From the NCBI GenBank assembly GCA_017882335.1, contig JADGPR010000022.1, forward strand, positions 1-39,684: a stretch of DNA of 39,684 nucleotides. The letters run 5' to 3'. The notes below the pieces were generated by a model. It searched no databases. It was not told where the DNA came from and worked only from the letters and a program-made list of their open reading frames with translations. Positions 9,000-18,088 of this stretch are shown here, piece by piece. Origin of the DNA: Bacteroidales bacterium. GTDB lineage: Bacteria; Bacteroidota; Bacteroidia; Bacteroidales; FEN-979. The first letter of the stretch is position 1. Every line of letters begins with the position of its first letter. A program made the translations under genes and the position numbers.

Positions 9000-10052
9000 A
9001 TGAGAACCCCATTGATCCCAATTTTTTTTGCAATCCTTATTGCTTCCGGAATTGCTTCCTGCAGTTCCGGGTCGCCTAATAAAAACACGAAAGATAAACG
9101 CCCGGCTGTGATCCTGAGCGTGGAAGGATATATTGTAAAACCTACCCTGCTGGTGGTTACGATCCAGGTCTCGGGAACCTTACTTCCCTTTGAAGAAACG
9201 GTGCTGATGCCGGAGACCGGCGGACGTGTAGTCATGATCAACCTGCCTGAAGGGAAATTGGTCAAAAAAGGCACCGTTCTGGTTAAATTATTCGACGGGG
9301 AGTTGCAGGCACAGTTGAAAAAGTCGCAAACCCAATTACAGCTGGCTGAACAAACCGAGAAACGGCAACGGGAATTGCTGAAGGTAAGCGGGATCAGCCA
9401 GTTTGATTATGATCAGACCGTTTTCCAGGTAAACTCGATCAAAGATGATATTGACCTGCTGAATGTACAGATCGGTAAAACAGAACTGAAGGCTCCTTTT
9501 GATGGCGTGATCGGCTTAAAGAATATCAGTGCAGGCGCCCAGGTCAATTCTTCCACGCCCCTGGCTACCATCCGGATGATAAACCGCCTGAAACTGGATT
9601 TCAGTGTTCCGGAAAAATACAGCAGGGAAATTATTCCCGGGAAGATGCTGACCTTCTCCGTAGAAGGAGACAGCATAAAATATACGGCCGTGGTAATGGC
9701 AACCGAAGGAGGGATTGAATCGGATACACGTAACCTGAAAGTACGTGCGGTAGTGGATCATGTTTCACGCGATCTGAAACCCGGTGCATTTGCCCGTGTT
9801 GAGCTGGAACTCGGCAAGCATGCCGATGCCCTGCTTGTTCCCACCCAATCCATCATCCCGCAGGCACGGAACAAAAAACTGATCGTTGCAAGAAACGGTA
9901 AAGCCGAATTCCTCATCGTCAGTACCGGCATCCGGAAAGCCGCTTTCATTGAAGTGCTGAATGGCATTCACAGCGGCGATACCGTTGTGACCACAGGTAT
10001 TGTTTTTCTGAAACCCAAGGCCGACCTGAAATTCTCCAAAGTGATTAAATAA
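9000..10052 (+). CDS. RND efflux periplasmic adaptor (membrane fusion lipoprotein)
   Basis: A 350-residue HlyD/AcrA-type adaptor that bridges the inner-membrane pump and the outer-membrane channel. The lipoprotein signal ends IASC (Cys21). A biotinyl-lipoyl-like half (GGRVVMINLPEGKLVKKG), a helical hairpin (~100-150), the second lipoyl half (LKAPFDGVIGLKNISAGAQV), a beta-barrel region and a membrane-proximal domain follow in family order. First gene of a three-gene operon, with a 6-bp gap to the pump gene. Confidence 0.93.
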   Translation: MRTPLIPIFFAILIASGIASCSSGSPNKNTKDKRPAVILSVEGYIVKPTLLVVTIQVSGTLLPFEETVLMPETGGRVVMINLPEGKLVKKGTVLVKLFDGELQAQLKKSQTQLQLAEQTEKRQRELLKVSGISQFDYDQTVFQVNSIKDDIDLLNVQIGKTELKAPFDGVIGLKNISAGAQVNSSTPLATIRMINRLKLDFSVPEKYSREIIPGKMLTFSVEGDSIKYTAVVMATEGGIESDTRNLKVRAVVDHVSRDLKPGAFARVELELGKHADALLVPTQSIIPQARNKKLIVARNGKAEFLIVSTGIRKAAFIEVLNGIHSGDTVVTTGIVFLKPKADLKFSKVIK

Positions 10053-10058
10053 CCCGGT

Positions 10059-13000
10059 ATGGCCATTTCCGATTTCGCGATAAAACGCCCCGTTGCATCC
10101 ATCGTAATGAGCCTGGTCATTGTGCTGTTCGGCATTGTGGGTTATACGTTCCTCGGTGTCCGACTTTATCCTGCAATCGACCCTCCGGTGATCAACGTAC
10201 AAACCACCTATACCGGTGCCAGTGCCGAGATCATCGAATCGCAGATCACCGAACCGCTGGAAAAAGTCATCAACGGGATCGAGGGCATTAAATCTATTTC
10301 CTCTTCGTCCTCCACCGGCAGCAGCAACCTCACGGTAGAATTCAATGTGGGAGCCGATCTCGAAAAAGCAGCAAATGATGTCCGCGATAAAACCTCACAG
10401 GCTGCCCGGAACCTTCCACAGGATATTGATGCCCCGCCGGTAGTCACCAAGGCCGATGCAAACAGCGACCCGATCATCACCGTTTCCATTCAGAGTACCA
10501 CCATGAATGCCATGGAGCTGAGTGATTACGCAGAGAATGTACTACAGGAAAAACTCCAGACCATACCGGGGATCAGCGCTGTGGGACTTTACGGACAGAG
10601 AAGACCGGCCATGCGCCTATGGCTGGATCCGGATAAAATGGCGGCATATGACATTACAGCTGAGGATGTCAGCAAAGCGCTGGATAAGGAAAATGTGGAA
10701 CTCCCCGGCGGAAAGGTAAGAGGAAACAATACGGAACTTATTGTTAAAACCTTCGGAAGGTTAACGACTGAGGATGATTTTAACAACATCATCATCCGGC
10801 AGACCAACGACCAGATCATCCGTTTCAGCGATATCGGAGAAGCCCTGCTTGGGCCCGAAAACGAAGAAACCGGTGTAAAGCTGAATGGGGCCGACGGCAT
10901 ATCCCTTGCGCTGATCCCATTGCCCGGCGCAAATGATATTGAAGTTGCCAATGAATTCTATAAACGGTTTGACCAGATCCAGAAAGACCTTCCCAAAGGG
11001 TTAAAGCTGGCCATTGGATATGATAAATCGAAATTTGTACGGCAGTCGGTAACCGATGTGGCAGAGACCCTTGCCATTGCCATTTCACTGGTCGTGCTGA
11101 TCGTCTTCCTGTTTTTCCGGAACTGGGTGATCGCATTACGCCCGCTGATCGATATACCGGTTTCGCTGATCGGTTCTTTTTTCATCATGTATATCTTCGG
11201 ATTTTCGGTGAATGTGCTGACCATGCTCGCGATTGTACTGGCTACCGGATTGGTGGTTGACGATGGCATCGTGGTGACGGAAAACATCTTCAAGAAGATA
11301 GAAAAAGGCATGGATAAATGGGCGGCGGCATTTGCCGGCACACGTGAAATTCTGTTTGCCGTTATCTCCACTTCCCTGACGCTGGCCATTGTTTTTATTC
11401 CCGTGATCTTTTTGTCGGGATTTACCGGGAGGTTATTTCGGGAATTCGGCATTGTGGTGGCAGGTGCCGTGCTCATTTCGGCTTTTGTCTCCCTGACTCT
11501 CACACCGGTATTGAACGTCAAACTCAGCGGGAGCCTGTCAAGGCATTCCCGTTTCTACAATGCTACCGAGCCTTTCTTCGTCAACCTTGACAATGGATAC
11601 CGGAAGGTACTGAGTTATTTTATGCTCCGTAAATGGCTTTCATTCCTGATCCTGGGTATCTGCCTTTTATTGATCTTTTTTATCGGAAGAACTTTAAAAT
11701 CCGAGCTGGCCCCTCTGGAAGACCATAGTATCATCCGATCCAATATCACATTACCGGAAGGAACTGATTTTGATTATACCGAAAACCTTGTCAGTCGTGT
11801 AGCACAGATGGTAATGGACAGCGTTCCTGAAGGCCGTCTTGTATTTGGAAGAACCGCTCCTGGGTTTGGAGGTACCAGTACCAATACCGGCGTCGTACAG
11901 GTTTTTCTCACCGAACCCAATGAACGAAAAGCAACACAGCAGCAGGTCTATGACAGGCTTGTCAAACTTTACCGGAATTTCCCGGAAGCAAGGATCATCC
12001 CGAACCAGGAACAAACCATCACCACTTCGCTGTCCGGTGGTTCGCAGCTGCCGGTGCAGTTTGTGATCCAGACATTGGATTTCGATAAGATGCAGCGATT
12101 CCTCCCAAAATTTCTTGAAGAAGCCAGGAAAGACAGTGTGTTCGGGAATGTGGACGTGAACCTGAAATTTAACAAGCCGGAACTGAACCTCACCGTCGAC
12201 AGGATGAAGGCGACCAACCTTGGTGTCAATGTACTGGATGTTTCCAATACCCTGCAGTTTGCCTTCAGCGGTCGTCGCTATGGCTATTTCCTGCGTAACG
12301 AAAAACAATATTTTGTAATTGGCCAGGTAGCCCGGCTTTCACGGAGTGAGCCCTCAGATATTACTTCGTTGTATGTCCGGAGCAATTCCGGGAAATTAAT
12401 TCAGCTGGATAACCTGGTGACGATGGAGGAAAACAGCAATCCTCCTACTTTATATCATTTCAACCGGTACAAATCGGCCACCGTTTCCGCTTCGCTCGCA
12501 CCGGGGCGTACCCTGGGAGAAGGGATCGCTGAAATGCAAAAAATTTCTAAAAAAATCCTGGATGAATCGTTCCAGAGTGCCTTGCTCGGGCCTTCGCGTG
12601 ATTTCGCCGAAAGCAGTTCAAATACTTCATTTGCACTGATACTGGCGTTGATGTTGATTTACCTTATTCTGGCAGCTCAGTTTGAAAGTTTCCGCGATCC
12701 TTTCATTATCATGCTTACCGTACCCATGGCCATTGCAGGAGCCCTGATCTCCTTATGGGTTTTCGGAATGACGCTCAACATCTTTTCAGAGATCGGGATC
12801 ATCATGCTGATCGGTATCGTTACGAAAAATGGGATCCTGATCGTGGAATTTTCCAACCAAAAAAGGAAAGCGGGACTACCCAAAGCGGAGGCAGCCTTTG
12901 AGGCGGCTGCAGCACGGTTACGGCCAATCCTGATGACCTCCCTTGCAACAATCTTCGGCGCCATGCCCATCGCACTTGCACTGGGAGCGGGAGCTCACAG

Positions 13001-13142
13001 CCGGATGCCAATGGGAATCGTGGTAGTGGGCGGTTTGTTTTTCGCATTGATCCTCACCTTATTCGTGATCCCTGCAATGTATGTACTGATGGCAACGAAC
13101 AAGGTAAATGTTGAACATAAAGAGGATCCCCAGATAAACTGA
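10059..13142 (+). CDS. RND multidrug efflux pump, AcrB/HAE1-like
   Basis: A 1027-residue inner-membrane proton/drug antiporter subunit with the expected duplicated layout: TM1 near residues 12-32, a first large periplasmic loop, TM2-6 at ~335-490, TM7 at ~540, a second periplasmic loop, and TM8-12 to the C-terminus. The proton-relay aspartates Asp401 and Asp402 in GLVVDDGIVVTENI match AcrB Asp407/408, and the TM10 lysine is present in GIVTKNGILIVEF. The hydrophobic/amphiphilic efflux-1 type is likely. Substrates cannot be read from the sequence. Operon with the adaptor before it and the channel after it. Confidence 0.96.
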   Translation: MAISDFAIKRPVASIVMSLVIVLFGIVGYTFLGVRLYPAIDPPVINVQTTYTGASAEIIESQITEPLEKVINGIEGIKSISSSSSTGSSNLTVEFNVGADLEKAANDVRDKTSQAARNLPQDIDAPPVVTKADANSDPIITVSIQSTTMNAMELSDYAENVLQEKLQTIPGISAVGLYGQRRPAMRLWLDPDKMAAYDITAEDVSKALDKENVELPGGKVRGNNTELIVKTFGRLTTEDDFNNIIIRQTNDQIIRFSDIGEALLGPENEETGVKLNGADGISLALIPLPGANDIEVANEFYKRFDQIQKDLPKGLKLAIGYDKSKFVRQSVTDVAETLAIAISLVVLIVFLFFRNWVIALRPLIDIPVSLIGSFFIMYIFGFSVNVLTMLAIVLATGLVVDDGIVVTENIFKKIEKGMDKWAAAFAGTREILFAVISTSLTLAIVFIPVIFLSGFTGRLFREFGIVVAGAVLISAFVSLTLTPVLNVKLSGSLSRHSRFYNATEPFFVNLDNGYRKVLSYFMLRKWLSFLILGICLLLIFFIGRTLKSELAPLEDHSIIRSNITLPEGTDFDYTENLVSRVAQMVMDSVPEGRLVFGRTAPGFGGTSTNTGVVQVFLTEPNERKATQQQVYDRLVKLYRNFPEARIIPNQEQTITTSLSGGSQLPVQFVIQTLDFDKMQRFLPKFLEEARKDSVFGNVDVNLKFNKPELNLTVDRMKATNLGVNVLDVSNTLQFAFSGRRYGYFLRNEKQYFVIGQVARLSRSEPSDITSLYVRSNSGKLIQLDNLVTMEENSNPPTLYHFNRYKSATVSASLAPGRTLGEGIAEMQKISKKILDESFQSALLGPSRDFAESSSNTSFALILALMLIYLILAAQFESFRDPFIIMLTVPMAIAGALISLWVFGMTLNIFSEIGIIMLIGIVTKNGILIVEFSNQKRKAGLPKAEAAFEAAAARLRPILMTSLATIFGAMPIALALGAGAHSRMPMGIVVVGGLFFALILTLFVIPAMYVLMATNKVNVEHKEDPQIN

Positions 13143-13148
13143 TTTCCG

Positions 13149-14447
13149 ATGAATAAAATTTTCTTTTCTTTTGTGATCCTGATCTTTGCCTGCCTTGCAT
13201 CCCCTGCACAAAAACTGCTTACCGCCGATTCTGCAGCTGCCATTGCGTTGAAAAACAACTTTGATATCCGGATTGCCCGCACCACAGCCGATATCAGCAA
13301 GCGGAACAACACTGCAGGCAATGCAGGAATGTTACCAGAGGCCGGAATCACCGCTACCGATGCCTATAGCCTGGGCCATGTATACCAGCATTATTCAGAT
13401 GGAACCTCAACGGTCAACCCGAATGCAAATTCTAATTCACTATCGGCCGGCATCGCCTTGAACTGGACCTTGTTTGACGGCGGAAAAATGTTTGTCACGA
13501 AAAGGAAGCTGAACGAAATTGAAGCCTTGGGAGAGATCCAGTTCCGCGACCAGGTCATGCAAACGCTTTACGACGTGTATGCCGGATACTTTAATGTGGT
13601 AAAACAAAAAGAACAACTTCAGGCGATCCGGGAGGTGATTCGTTATAACCAGGAGAGGGTAGACCTCCTACAGGCCAGTTTTAATGCAGGACTAGCACCC
13701 AAGACCGACCTTCTGCAGGCGAAGATCGACCTGAATGTTTACCAGGAGAATTCCATTTCACAGCAGGCGGTGATCCTGGCAGCCCGGCGACAACTCAATC
13801 AGTTGCTGTCGCGGGATCCGGAAGAACCATTTGAAGTGATAGATTCCATCGTCCTGGATTATCATCCTGATAAAAAAGAACTTGCACAAAAACTTTTCTC
13901 CACGAATCCATTGGTCCTGTCTACACAAAAACAGGTGGAAGTAGCCCGGCTGGGAGTCAGCGAATTCAAGGCATTGCAGCTTCCCAGCGTGAATTTCTCG
14001 GCCGGATATGATTTTCTTCACAGCGATAATGCTACCGGAACCGTCCGGATGAACGATTCCTATGGGCCGCAGGTGGGTGCTACCTTGTCGTTTCCCATTT
14101 ACCGTGCGGGAAATATCCGCCGCCAGATCGCTATTGCCCGGCTTCAGCTCGAATCGGCAAGGGTCACTTTTGAAAGTTCCAAACTGCAGGTCAATACACA
14201 GCTCCAGCTTGCCCTGACCGAATTTGACAACCAGCTTCAATTGCTTCAGATAGAAAAGAATAATTACGCCCTTGCCAAAGAGAACCTGACCATTTCGATA
14301 CAGCGGCTGCGGTTGGGACAAACCACGGCCCTTGAAGTGAGGCAGGCCCAGGAAAGTTATCAGCAATCCCTTACCCGCCTGACAGATTTCGGATACGCTG
14401 CAAAAATCGCCGAAATCAAGTTGAAACAACTGATGGCAGCGCTGTAA
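13149..14447 (+). CDS. TolC-like outer-membrane efflux channel
   Basis: A 432-residue outer-membrane efflux protein. It has a signal peptide (cleavage near ASPAQ, residue ~21), two internally similar helical repeats typical of TolC (QMLYDVYAGYFNVVKQKEQL-like and LQLALTEFDNQLQLL-like), and YDFLHS- and FPIYRAG-type beta-strand segments. It starts 6 bp after the pump stop and completes the tripartite system. An 8-bp-period repeat islet begins just after its stop codon. Confidence 0.93.
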   Translation: MNKIFFSFVILIFACLASPAQKLLTADSAAAIALKNNFDIRIARTTADISKRNNTAGNAGMLPEAGITATDAYSLGHVYQHYSDGTSTVNPNANSNSLSAGIALNWTLFDGGKMFVTKRKLNEIEALGEIQFRDQVMQTLYDVYAGYFNVVKQKEQLQAIREVIRYNQERVDLLQASFNAGLAPKTDLLQAKIDLNVYQENSISQQAVILAARRQLNQLLSRDPEEPFEVIDSIVLDYHPDKKELAQKLFSTNPLVLSTQKQVEVARLGVSEFKALQLPSVNFSAGYDFLHSDNATGTVRMNDSYGPQVGATLSFPIYRAGNIRRQIAIARLQLESARVTFESSKLQVNTQLQLALTEFDNQLQLLQIEKNNYALAKENLTISIQRLRLGQTTALEVRQAQESYQQSLTRLTDFGYAAKIAEIKLKQLMAAL

Positions 14448-14450
14448 ATA

Positions 14451-14487
14451 GCTGGCGAGTTGGTGAATTGGTGAGCTAGTGAGCTGG
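14451..14487. repeat. 8-bp-period repeat islet
   Basis: About four and a half units of the form GAGTTGGT/GAGCTGGT, beginning 4 bp after the efflux channel stop codon. Member of a family with about ten islets in this window. Confidence 0.8.
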
Positions 14488-14528
14488 ATTTCATTTGAAC
14501 AGTTAGTTGTTAGTTGTTCACTGTTCAC

Positions 14529-14559
14529 TTTGTTGATTCCGAAAATAGTACTACCTTTG
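14529..14559 (+). promoter_or_regulatory. deaD promoter
   Basis: A textbook Bacteroidota promoter: TTTG at 14529-14532, 19 bp, then TACCTTTG at 14552-14559. Transcription should start around 14564-14567, giving a ~130-nt leader before the helicase start codon. Confidence 0.85.
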
Positions 14560-14577
14560 CCGCATTATTAACCTGTG

Positions 14578-14664
14578 TTTCCGGTTAGCCGATCTTTTTT
14601 AGTATTTCCAATCTCCATCCTATATAGGGTTCCAGGCAACTTCCTGGTCGGGGTAAACCGGAAA
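14578..14664 (+). promoter_or_regulatory. Structured deaD leader RNA
   Basis: TTTCCGGTT (14578-14586) pairs perfectly with AACCGGAAA (14656-14664), closing an 87-nt domain. Inside it, CCAGG (14632-14636) pairs with CCTGG (14643-14647) around a 6-nt CAACTT loop, and CCTATATAGG (14619-14628) is a palindrome. This sits between the promoter and the helicase start. A thermosensor or autoregulatory element is an inference; I do not match it to a named RNA family. Confidence 0.5.
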
Positions 14665-14692
14665 GCCCGAAATCACACAATTAAAATTCGTT

Positions 14693-16567
14693 ATGATTAC
14701 ATTTGAAGAATTGGGTATCCACCCTGTTCATGTGGATGCTTTGAAGGAACTTGGTTTTGAATATCCCATGCCGGTACAGGAAAAGGTAATCCCGCTCTTG
14801 CTGGCCGGTCCTGTCGACATTGTTGCCCTGGCCCAGACCGGGACAGGGAAGACGGCAGCTTTTGGTTTGCCGTTGATCCAAATGACCAACCCCCACAGCA
14901 AGGTGCCGGAAGCGCTTATACTTGCTCCGACCCGTGAACTCTGCATACAGATTGCAGGTGACCTGAATGATTTTGCAAAGAATACCGATGACCTAAAGAT
15001 CCTCCCCGTTTATGGCGGAAGCAGCATGGAGGTTCAGATTAAGGCGCTGAAAAGAGGAGTCCAGATCGTGGTTGCCACTCCCGGCCGCCTTTGCGACCTG
15101 ATCCGCCGGAAAGCCATTAAGCTGAATGAGGTGAAAACCGTGATCCTCGACGAGGCCGATGAGATGCTCAACATGGGATTCCAGGAAAGTATCAATGATA
15201 TCCTTTCAGAAGTCCCGAAGGAACGTGCTACCCTTCTTTTTTCGGCTACCATGCCGGCGGAAGTTGCGGTGATTGCAAGGAAGTACATGCGTAATCCTGT
15301 TGAAATAACCATCGGCGACCGGAATTCCGGTGCAGATAATATCAAACATCTTTATTATACCGTTCATGCGAGGGATAAATACATCGCCCTCAAGCGTATC
15401 GTTGACTATTATCCCAACCTTTATGGAATCGTCTTTTGCCGTACCCGCAAGGATACTCAGGAAGTTGCCGATAAACTGATGCAAGACGGTTACAATGCAG
15501 AATCCCTGCACGGTGACCTGTCGCAGGCGCAACGTGACATGGTCATGCAGAAGTTCCGCATCCGGCATATAAAGTTGCTGGTGGCTACCGATGTGGCAGC
15601 ACGCGGACTTGATGTGAACGACCTCACCCATATCATCAATTACAATCTTCCGGAAGAGATCCTGGCCTATGCCCACCGCAGCGGCAGAACCGGTCGTGCC
15701 GGGAAGGCAGGCATTTCCATTGCCATCATCAACCTGAAGGAAAAACATTTAATAAAACAGATCGAGAAAAAGATCAAGAAAACCTTTGTTTCAGCGAAAG
15801 TTCCCGGTGGAAGGGAGATCTGTGAAAAACAGCTGTTCAGCATGATCAGCAAGATGGAGGAGGTGGATATTGAACAAACGGAGATCGACAGCTATCTTCC
15901 GACGATCTACCGCAAACTGGAATGGCTCGACAAAGAAGAGATCATCAAGCGCTTTGTGGCGCTGGAATTCAACCGCTTCCTGGAATATTACAAGAATGCA
16001 AAGGACATCAACGTTTCAGATGATAAGTCTTCAGGATCTTATAAAGAATCTTATAAAGAAAGGGAAGGTGGATCTTATAGGGACCGTGAAAGAGGATCCT
16101 ACAAGGACCGGGAGAGAGGATCTTACAAGGAACGTGATAAAGGTTCTTATAAAGAACGGGAAACAGGATCTTATAAAGAACGGGAAAGGGACACAGACGG
16201 TCCTTCGCGATTCCGCAAGAACGATTCCGGATTCACACGCCTTTTCATCAACCAGGGCAAGTCTGACGGACTTTTCCCGATCAGCCTGATTGAACTGGTA
16301 AACGAACATACGCCCGGGAAAAAAGTTCCCCTTGGCAGGATTGATCTTTCCGATCGTTCCGCTTCTTTCGAAGTAGGTTCCGATTTTGCGGATTTCCTCA
16401 TCAAAGCGCTGCAGAACCAGGATTTCCGGGGATCGGAGATCACCGTTGGTCTGGATACCGGAAATGACGGGCGCAGAAGAGACGAAAGCGATTTCCGCAA
16501 GCGGATGAAGAAAAGTCAGAAATTTTCAGATACGCCCAAAAGAAAGAGGATTTCAAGGGACCGGTAG
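14693..16567 (+). CDS. deaD: DEAD-box ATP-dependent RNA helicase
   Basis: A 624-residue DeaD/CsdA-type helicase that unwinds RNA in ribosome assembly or mRNA turnover, often cold-induced. All motifs are intact: GTGKT (residues ~50-53), PTREL, DEAD (153-156), SATMP and HRSGRTGRAG. A repetitive arginine/lysine-rich linker of eight-residue units (consensus GSYKERER, about residues 447-499) separates the core from a C-terminal DbpA-type RNA-binding domain (LFINQGKSDGLFPISLIELV to ITVGLDT). A basic tail follows. The linker presumably adds nonspecific RNA affinity. It has its own promoter and a long structured leader. Confidence 0.96.
   Translation: MITFEELGIHPVHVDALKELGFEYPMPVQEKVIPLLLAGPVDIVALAQTGTGKTAAFGLPLIQMTNPHSKVPEALILAPTRELCIQIAGDLNDFAKNTDDLKILPVYGGSSMEVQIKALKRGVQIVVATPGRLCDLIRRKAIKLNEVKTVILDEADEMLNMGFQESINDILSEVPKERATLLFSATMPAEVAVIARKYMRNPVEITIGDRNSGADNIKHLYYTVHARDKYIALKRIVDYYPNLYGIVFCRTRKDTQEVADKLMQDGYNAESLHGDLSQAQRDMVMQKFRIRHIKLLVATDVAARGLDVNDLTHIINYNLPEEILAYAHRSGRTGRAGKAGISIAIINLKEKHLIKQIEKKIKKTFVSAKVPGGREICEKQLFSMISKMEEVDIEQTEIDSYLPTIYRKLEWLDKEEIIKRFVALEFNRFLEYYKNAKDINVSDDKSSGSYKESYKEREGGSYRDRERGSYKDRERGSYKERDKGSYKERETGSYKERERDTDGPSRFRKNDSGFTRLFINQGKSDGLFPISLIELVNEHTPGKKVPLGRIDLSDRSASFEVGSDFADFLIKALQNQDFRGSEITVGLDTGNDGRRRDESDFRKRMKKSQKFSDTPKRKRISRDR
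16033..16190 (+). repeat. 24-bp in-frame tandem repeat in deaD
   Basis: Six to seven units of about 24 bp, each beginning GGATCTTATAAAGAA or a close variant, encode GSYKERER-type octapeptides. The first unit is partial. Units differ mainly at third codon positions, so the array is not very recent, but copy number could change by slippage without breaking the frame. Confidence 0.85.
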
Positions 16568-16867
16568 GAATTCACACTGAGTGCCTCACCCCTTCCCCTC
16601 CCCAATCGGGGAGGGGAGTAAGGAGAGGAGCCTCGATTTTCTTAACGAAAATTTCATGAGGCGGTTTACTCTTACTATTAATTATTAATGGTTGAAGAAA
16701 AAATATATCAGTCGCCGCATAAGCAGCCTTGGCTGGTGCCATCGAACGAAGTGAGATTGCGCCAGGCGCAGCTGTGTTGCGGTGACGAGGCCGCCCGGCC
16801 TGAGGGCAAAAGAAAGAAATAGAAGGTGATTGTTAGTTAACTGAATTAAAGTTCCAGAAAAAAGGTA
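16568..16867. other. Repeat-filled gap with GC hairpin
   Basis: No gene. CCCCTCCCC (16595-16603) pairs perfectly with GGGGAGGGG (16608-16616) around AATC; it has no following T-run, so termination is possible but unproven. From about 16634 to 16830 lies a diverged copy of the element at 20-105, split by some 130 bp of GC-rich sequence (16715-16805) that has its own short inverted segments. The ADP-ribosylglycohydrolase start follows directly. Confidence 0.55.
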
Positions 16868-17833
16868 ATGAAGACCCTGGTTGATATCATAAAAGATGCC
16901 TTTATCGGTTTCGCCACAGGCGATGCATTAGGCGTTCCTGTTGAATTTGAAACCCGTGAATGGTTGCAGGAGAACCCGGTACAGGGAATGCTGGGAGGCA
17001 TGCGGTACAACCAACACCCGGGGACCTGGTCGGACGACAGTTCGATGCTGTTTTGTACGGCTGAAAGCCTTTGCAGAGGATATGATCTGGAAGACATCGC
17101 ACTTCAGTTTTCAAAATGGAAAAACGAACGGTTCTGGACTCCCCGAGGAAGGGTTTTTGATATCGGCATACAAACCAACAAGGCGATTGACAGGATTGAC
17201 CGTTTTCTCGAAATAGGGTTGCGGGTCAAGCCGATCCCGGAGCTGGGGGTCAATGAAAAGGAAAACGGGAACGGTTCGCTGATGCGGATATTACCGCTTG
17301 CCTTTTTCTTAAAGGATAAACCTGCAGAAGAAGGTTACCGCATCATCCGGGAAGTTTCGGCGCTCACGCATGCACATGCCCGTGCCGTGACCGGATGTTT
17401 CATCTACGTGCGTTTCATCATGAGTCTGCTGGAAGGACAGGATAAGCACCAGGCTTATGCAGAGCTGCGGAACTTCATCCCCGATTTCTGCAGGAACAAC
17501 ACCGGTTCATCCGAATATGAACATTATTCAAGGATTTTGGACAATAACATTGCCGATTTCCCGGAATCCACCATCCGTTCCTCTGCTTATGTGCTGCATA
17601 CACTGGAAGCCTGTTTATGGTGTGTGATGCGGAATGACAATTACAAGGATACTGTTTTGCAGGCCGTAAATCTTGGCGAAGATACCGATACCGTTGCAGC
17701 GCTTGCCGGTGGCCTTGCCGGGATTATCTATGGAAGGGATCAGATCCCGGAAGAATGGATTGCGGTGCTGGCCAGGAAGGAAGATATTCTGGAGCTGGCG
17801 CTGAGGTTTTCAAATAGAGCAATCAGCACATGA
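16868..17833 (+). CDS. ADP-ribosylglycohydrolase family protein
   Basis: A 321-residue member of the DraG/ARH family, which removes ADP-ribose from proteins or related substrates using two Mg ions. The first metal motif appears as GTWSDDSSM (residues 52-60), and the second as LGEDTDTVAALAGGLAG near residues 273-290. The N-terminal FIGFATGDALGVPVEF is also typical. All catalytic acidic residues expected are present. The physiological target is unknown; family members act on nitrogenase regulation, toxin-modified proteins or ADP-ribosylated DNA. It sits at the left edge of the AT-rich island. Confidence 0.93.
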   Translation: MKTLVDIIKDAFIGFATGDALGVPVEFETREWLQENPVQGMLGGMRYNQHPGTWSDDSSMLFCTAESLCRGYDLEDIALQFSKWKNERFWTPRGRVFDIGIQTNKAIDRIDRFLEIGLRVKPIPELGVNEKENGNGSLMRILPLAFFLKDKPAEEGYRIIREVSALTHAHARAVTGCFIYVRFIMSLLEGQDKHQAYAELRNFIPDFCRNNTGSSEYEHYSRILDNNIADFPESTIRSSAYVLHTLEACLWCVMRNDNYKDTVLQAVNLGEDTDTVAALAGGLAGIIYGRDQIPEEWIAVLARKEDILELALRFSNRAIST

Positions 17834-18088
17834 TCGATAATTTCTTCAAGGAACAATCTTTCACCTGGACGACCTGGTTCAAGTGAAGTTGTTTGATGGG
17901 GTATATAAAATACCGGATAAGGACCAGGAATTGTCGCAGTGTTTTTTTGCGGGGTTTAAAAGCTCGTCACTATCTCCCAGCATAAAAGTTAATAGAAAGC
18001 ACACATTTTCGTCTTACTCGTTTACCCCACAATAAAATATTGCGGCAATTTAATGTTATTGTTAAACCTTCCCTTCTGTCACTATCAT
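17830..18088. other. Left flank of AT-rich island, possible gene relic
   Basis: An ATG overlapping the ADP-ribosylglycohydrolase stop opens an 18-codon frame that ends at 17886. A different frame downstream, from about 17845 to 17990, reads HLDDLVQVKLFDGVYKIPDK and similar protein-like sequence without a start. Together they may be a frameshifted remnant of a small downstream gene. The composition turns visibly AT-rich from about 17960. Confidence 0.25.

Noticed and set aside
13758-14528. 256-codon minus-strand frame
   Set aside because: Antisense to the TolC-like gene and starts inside a repeat islet.
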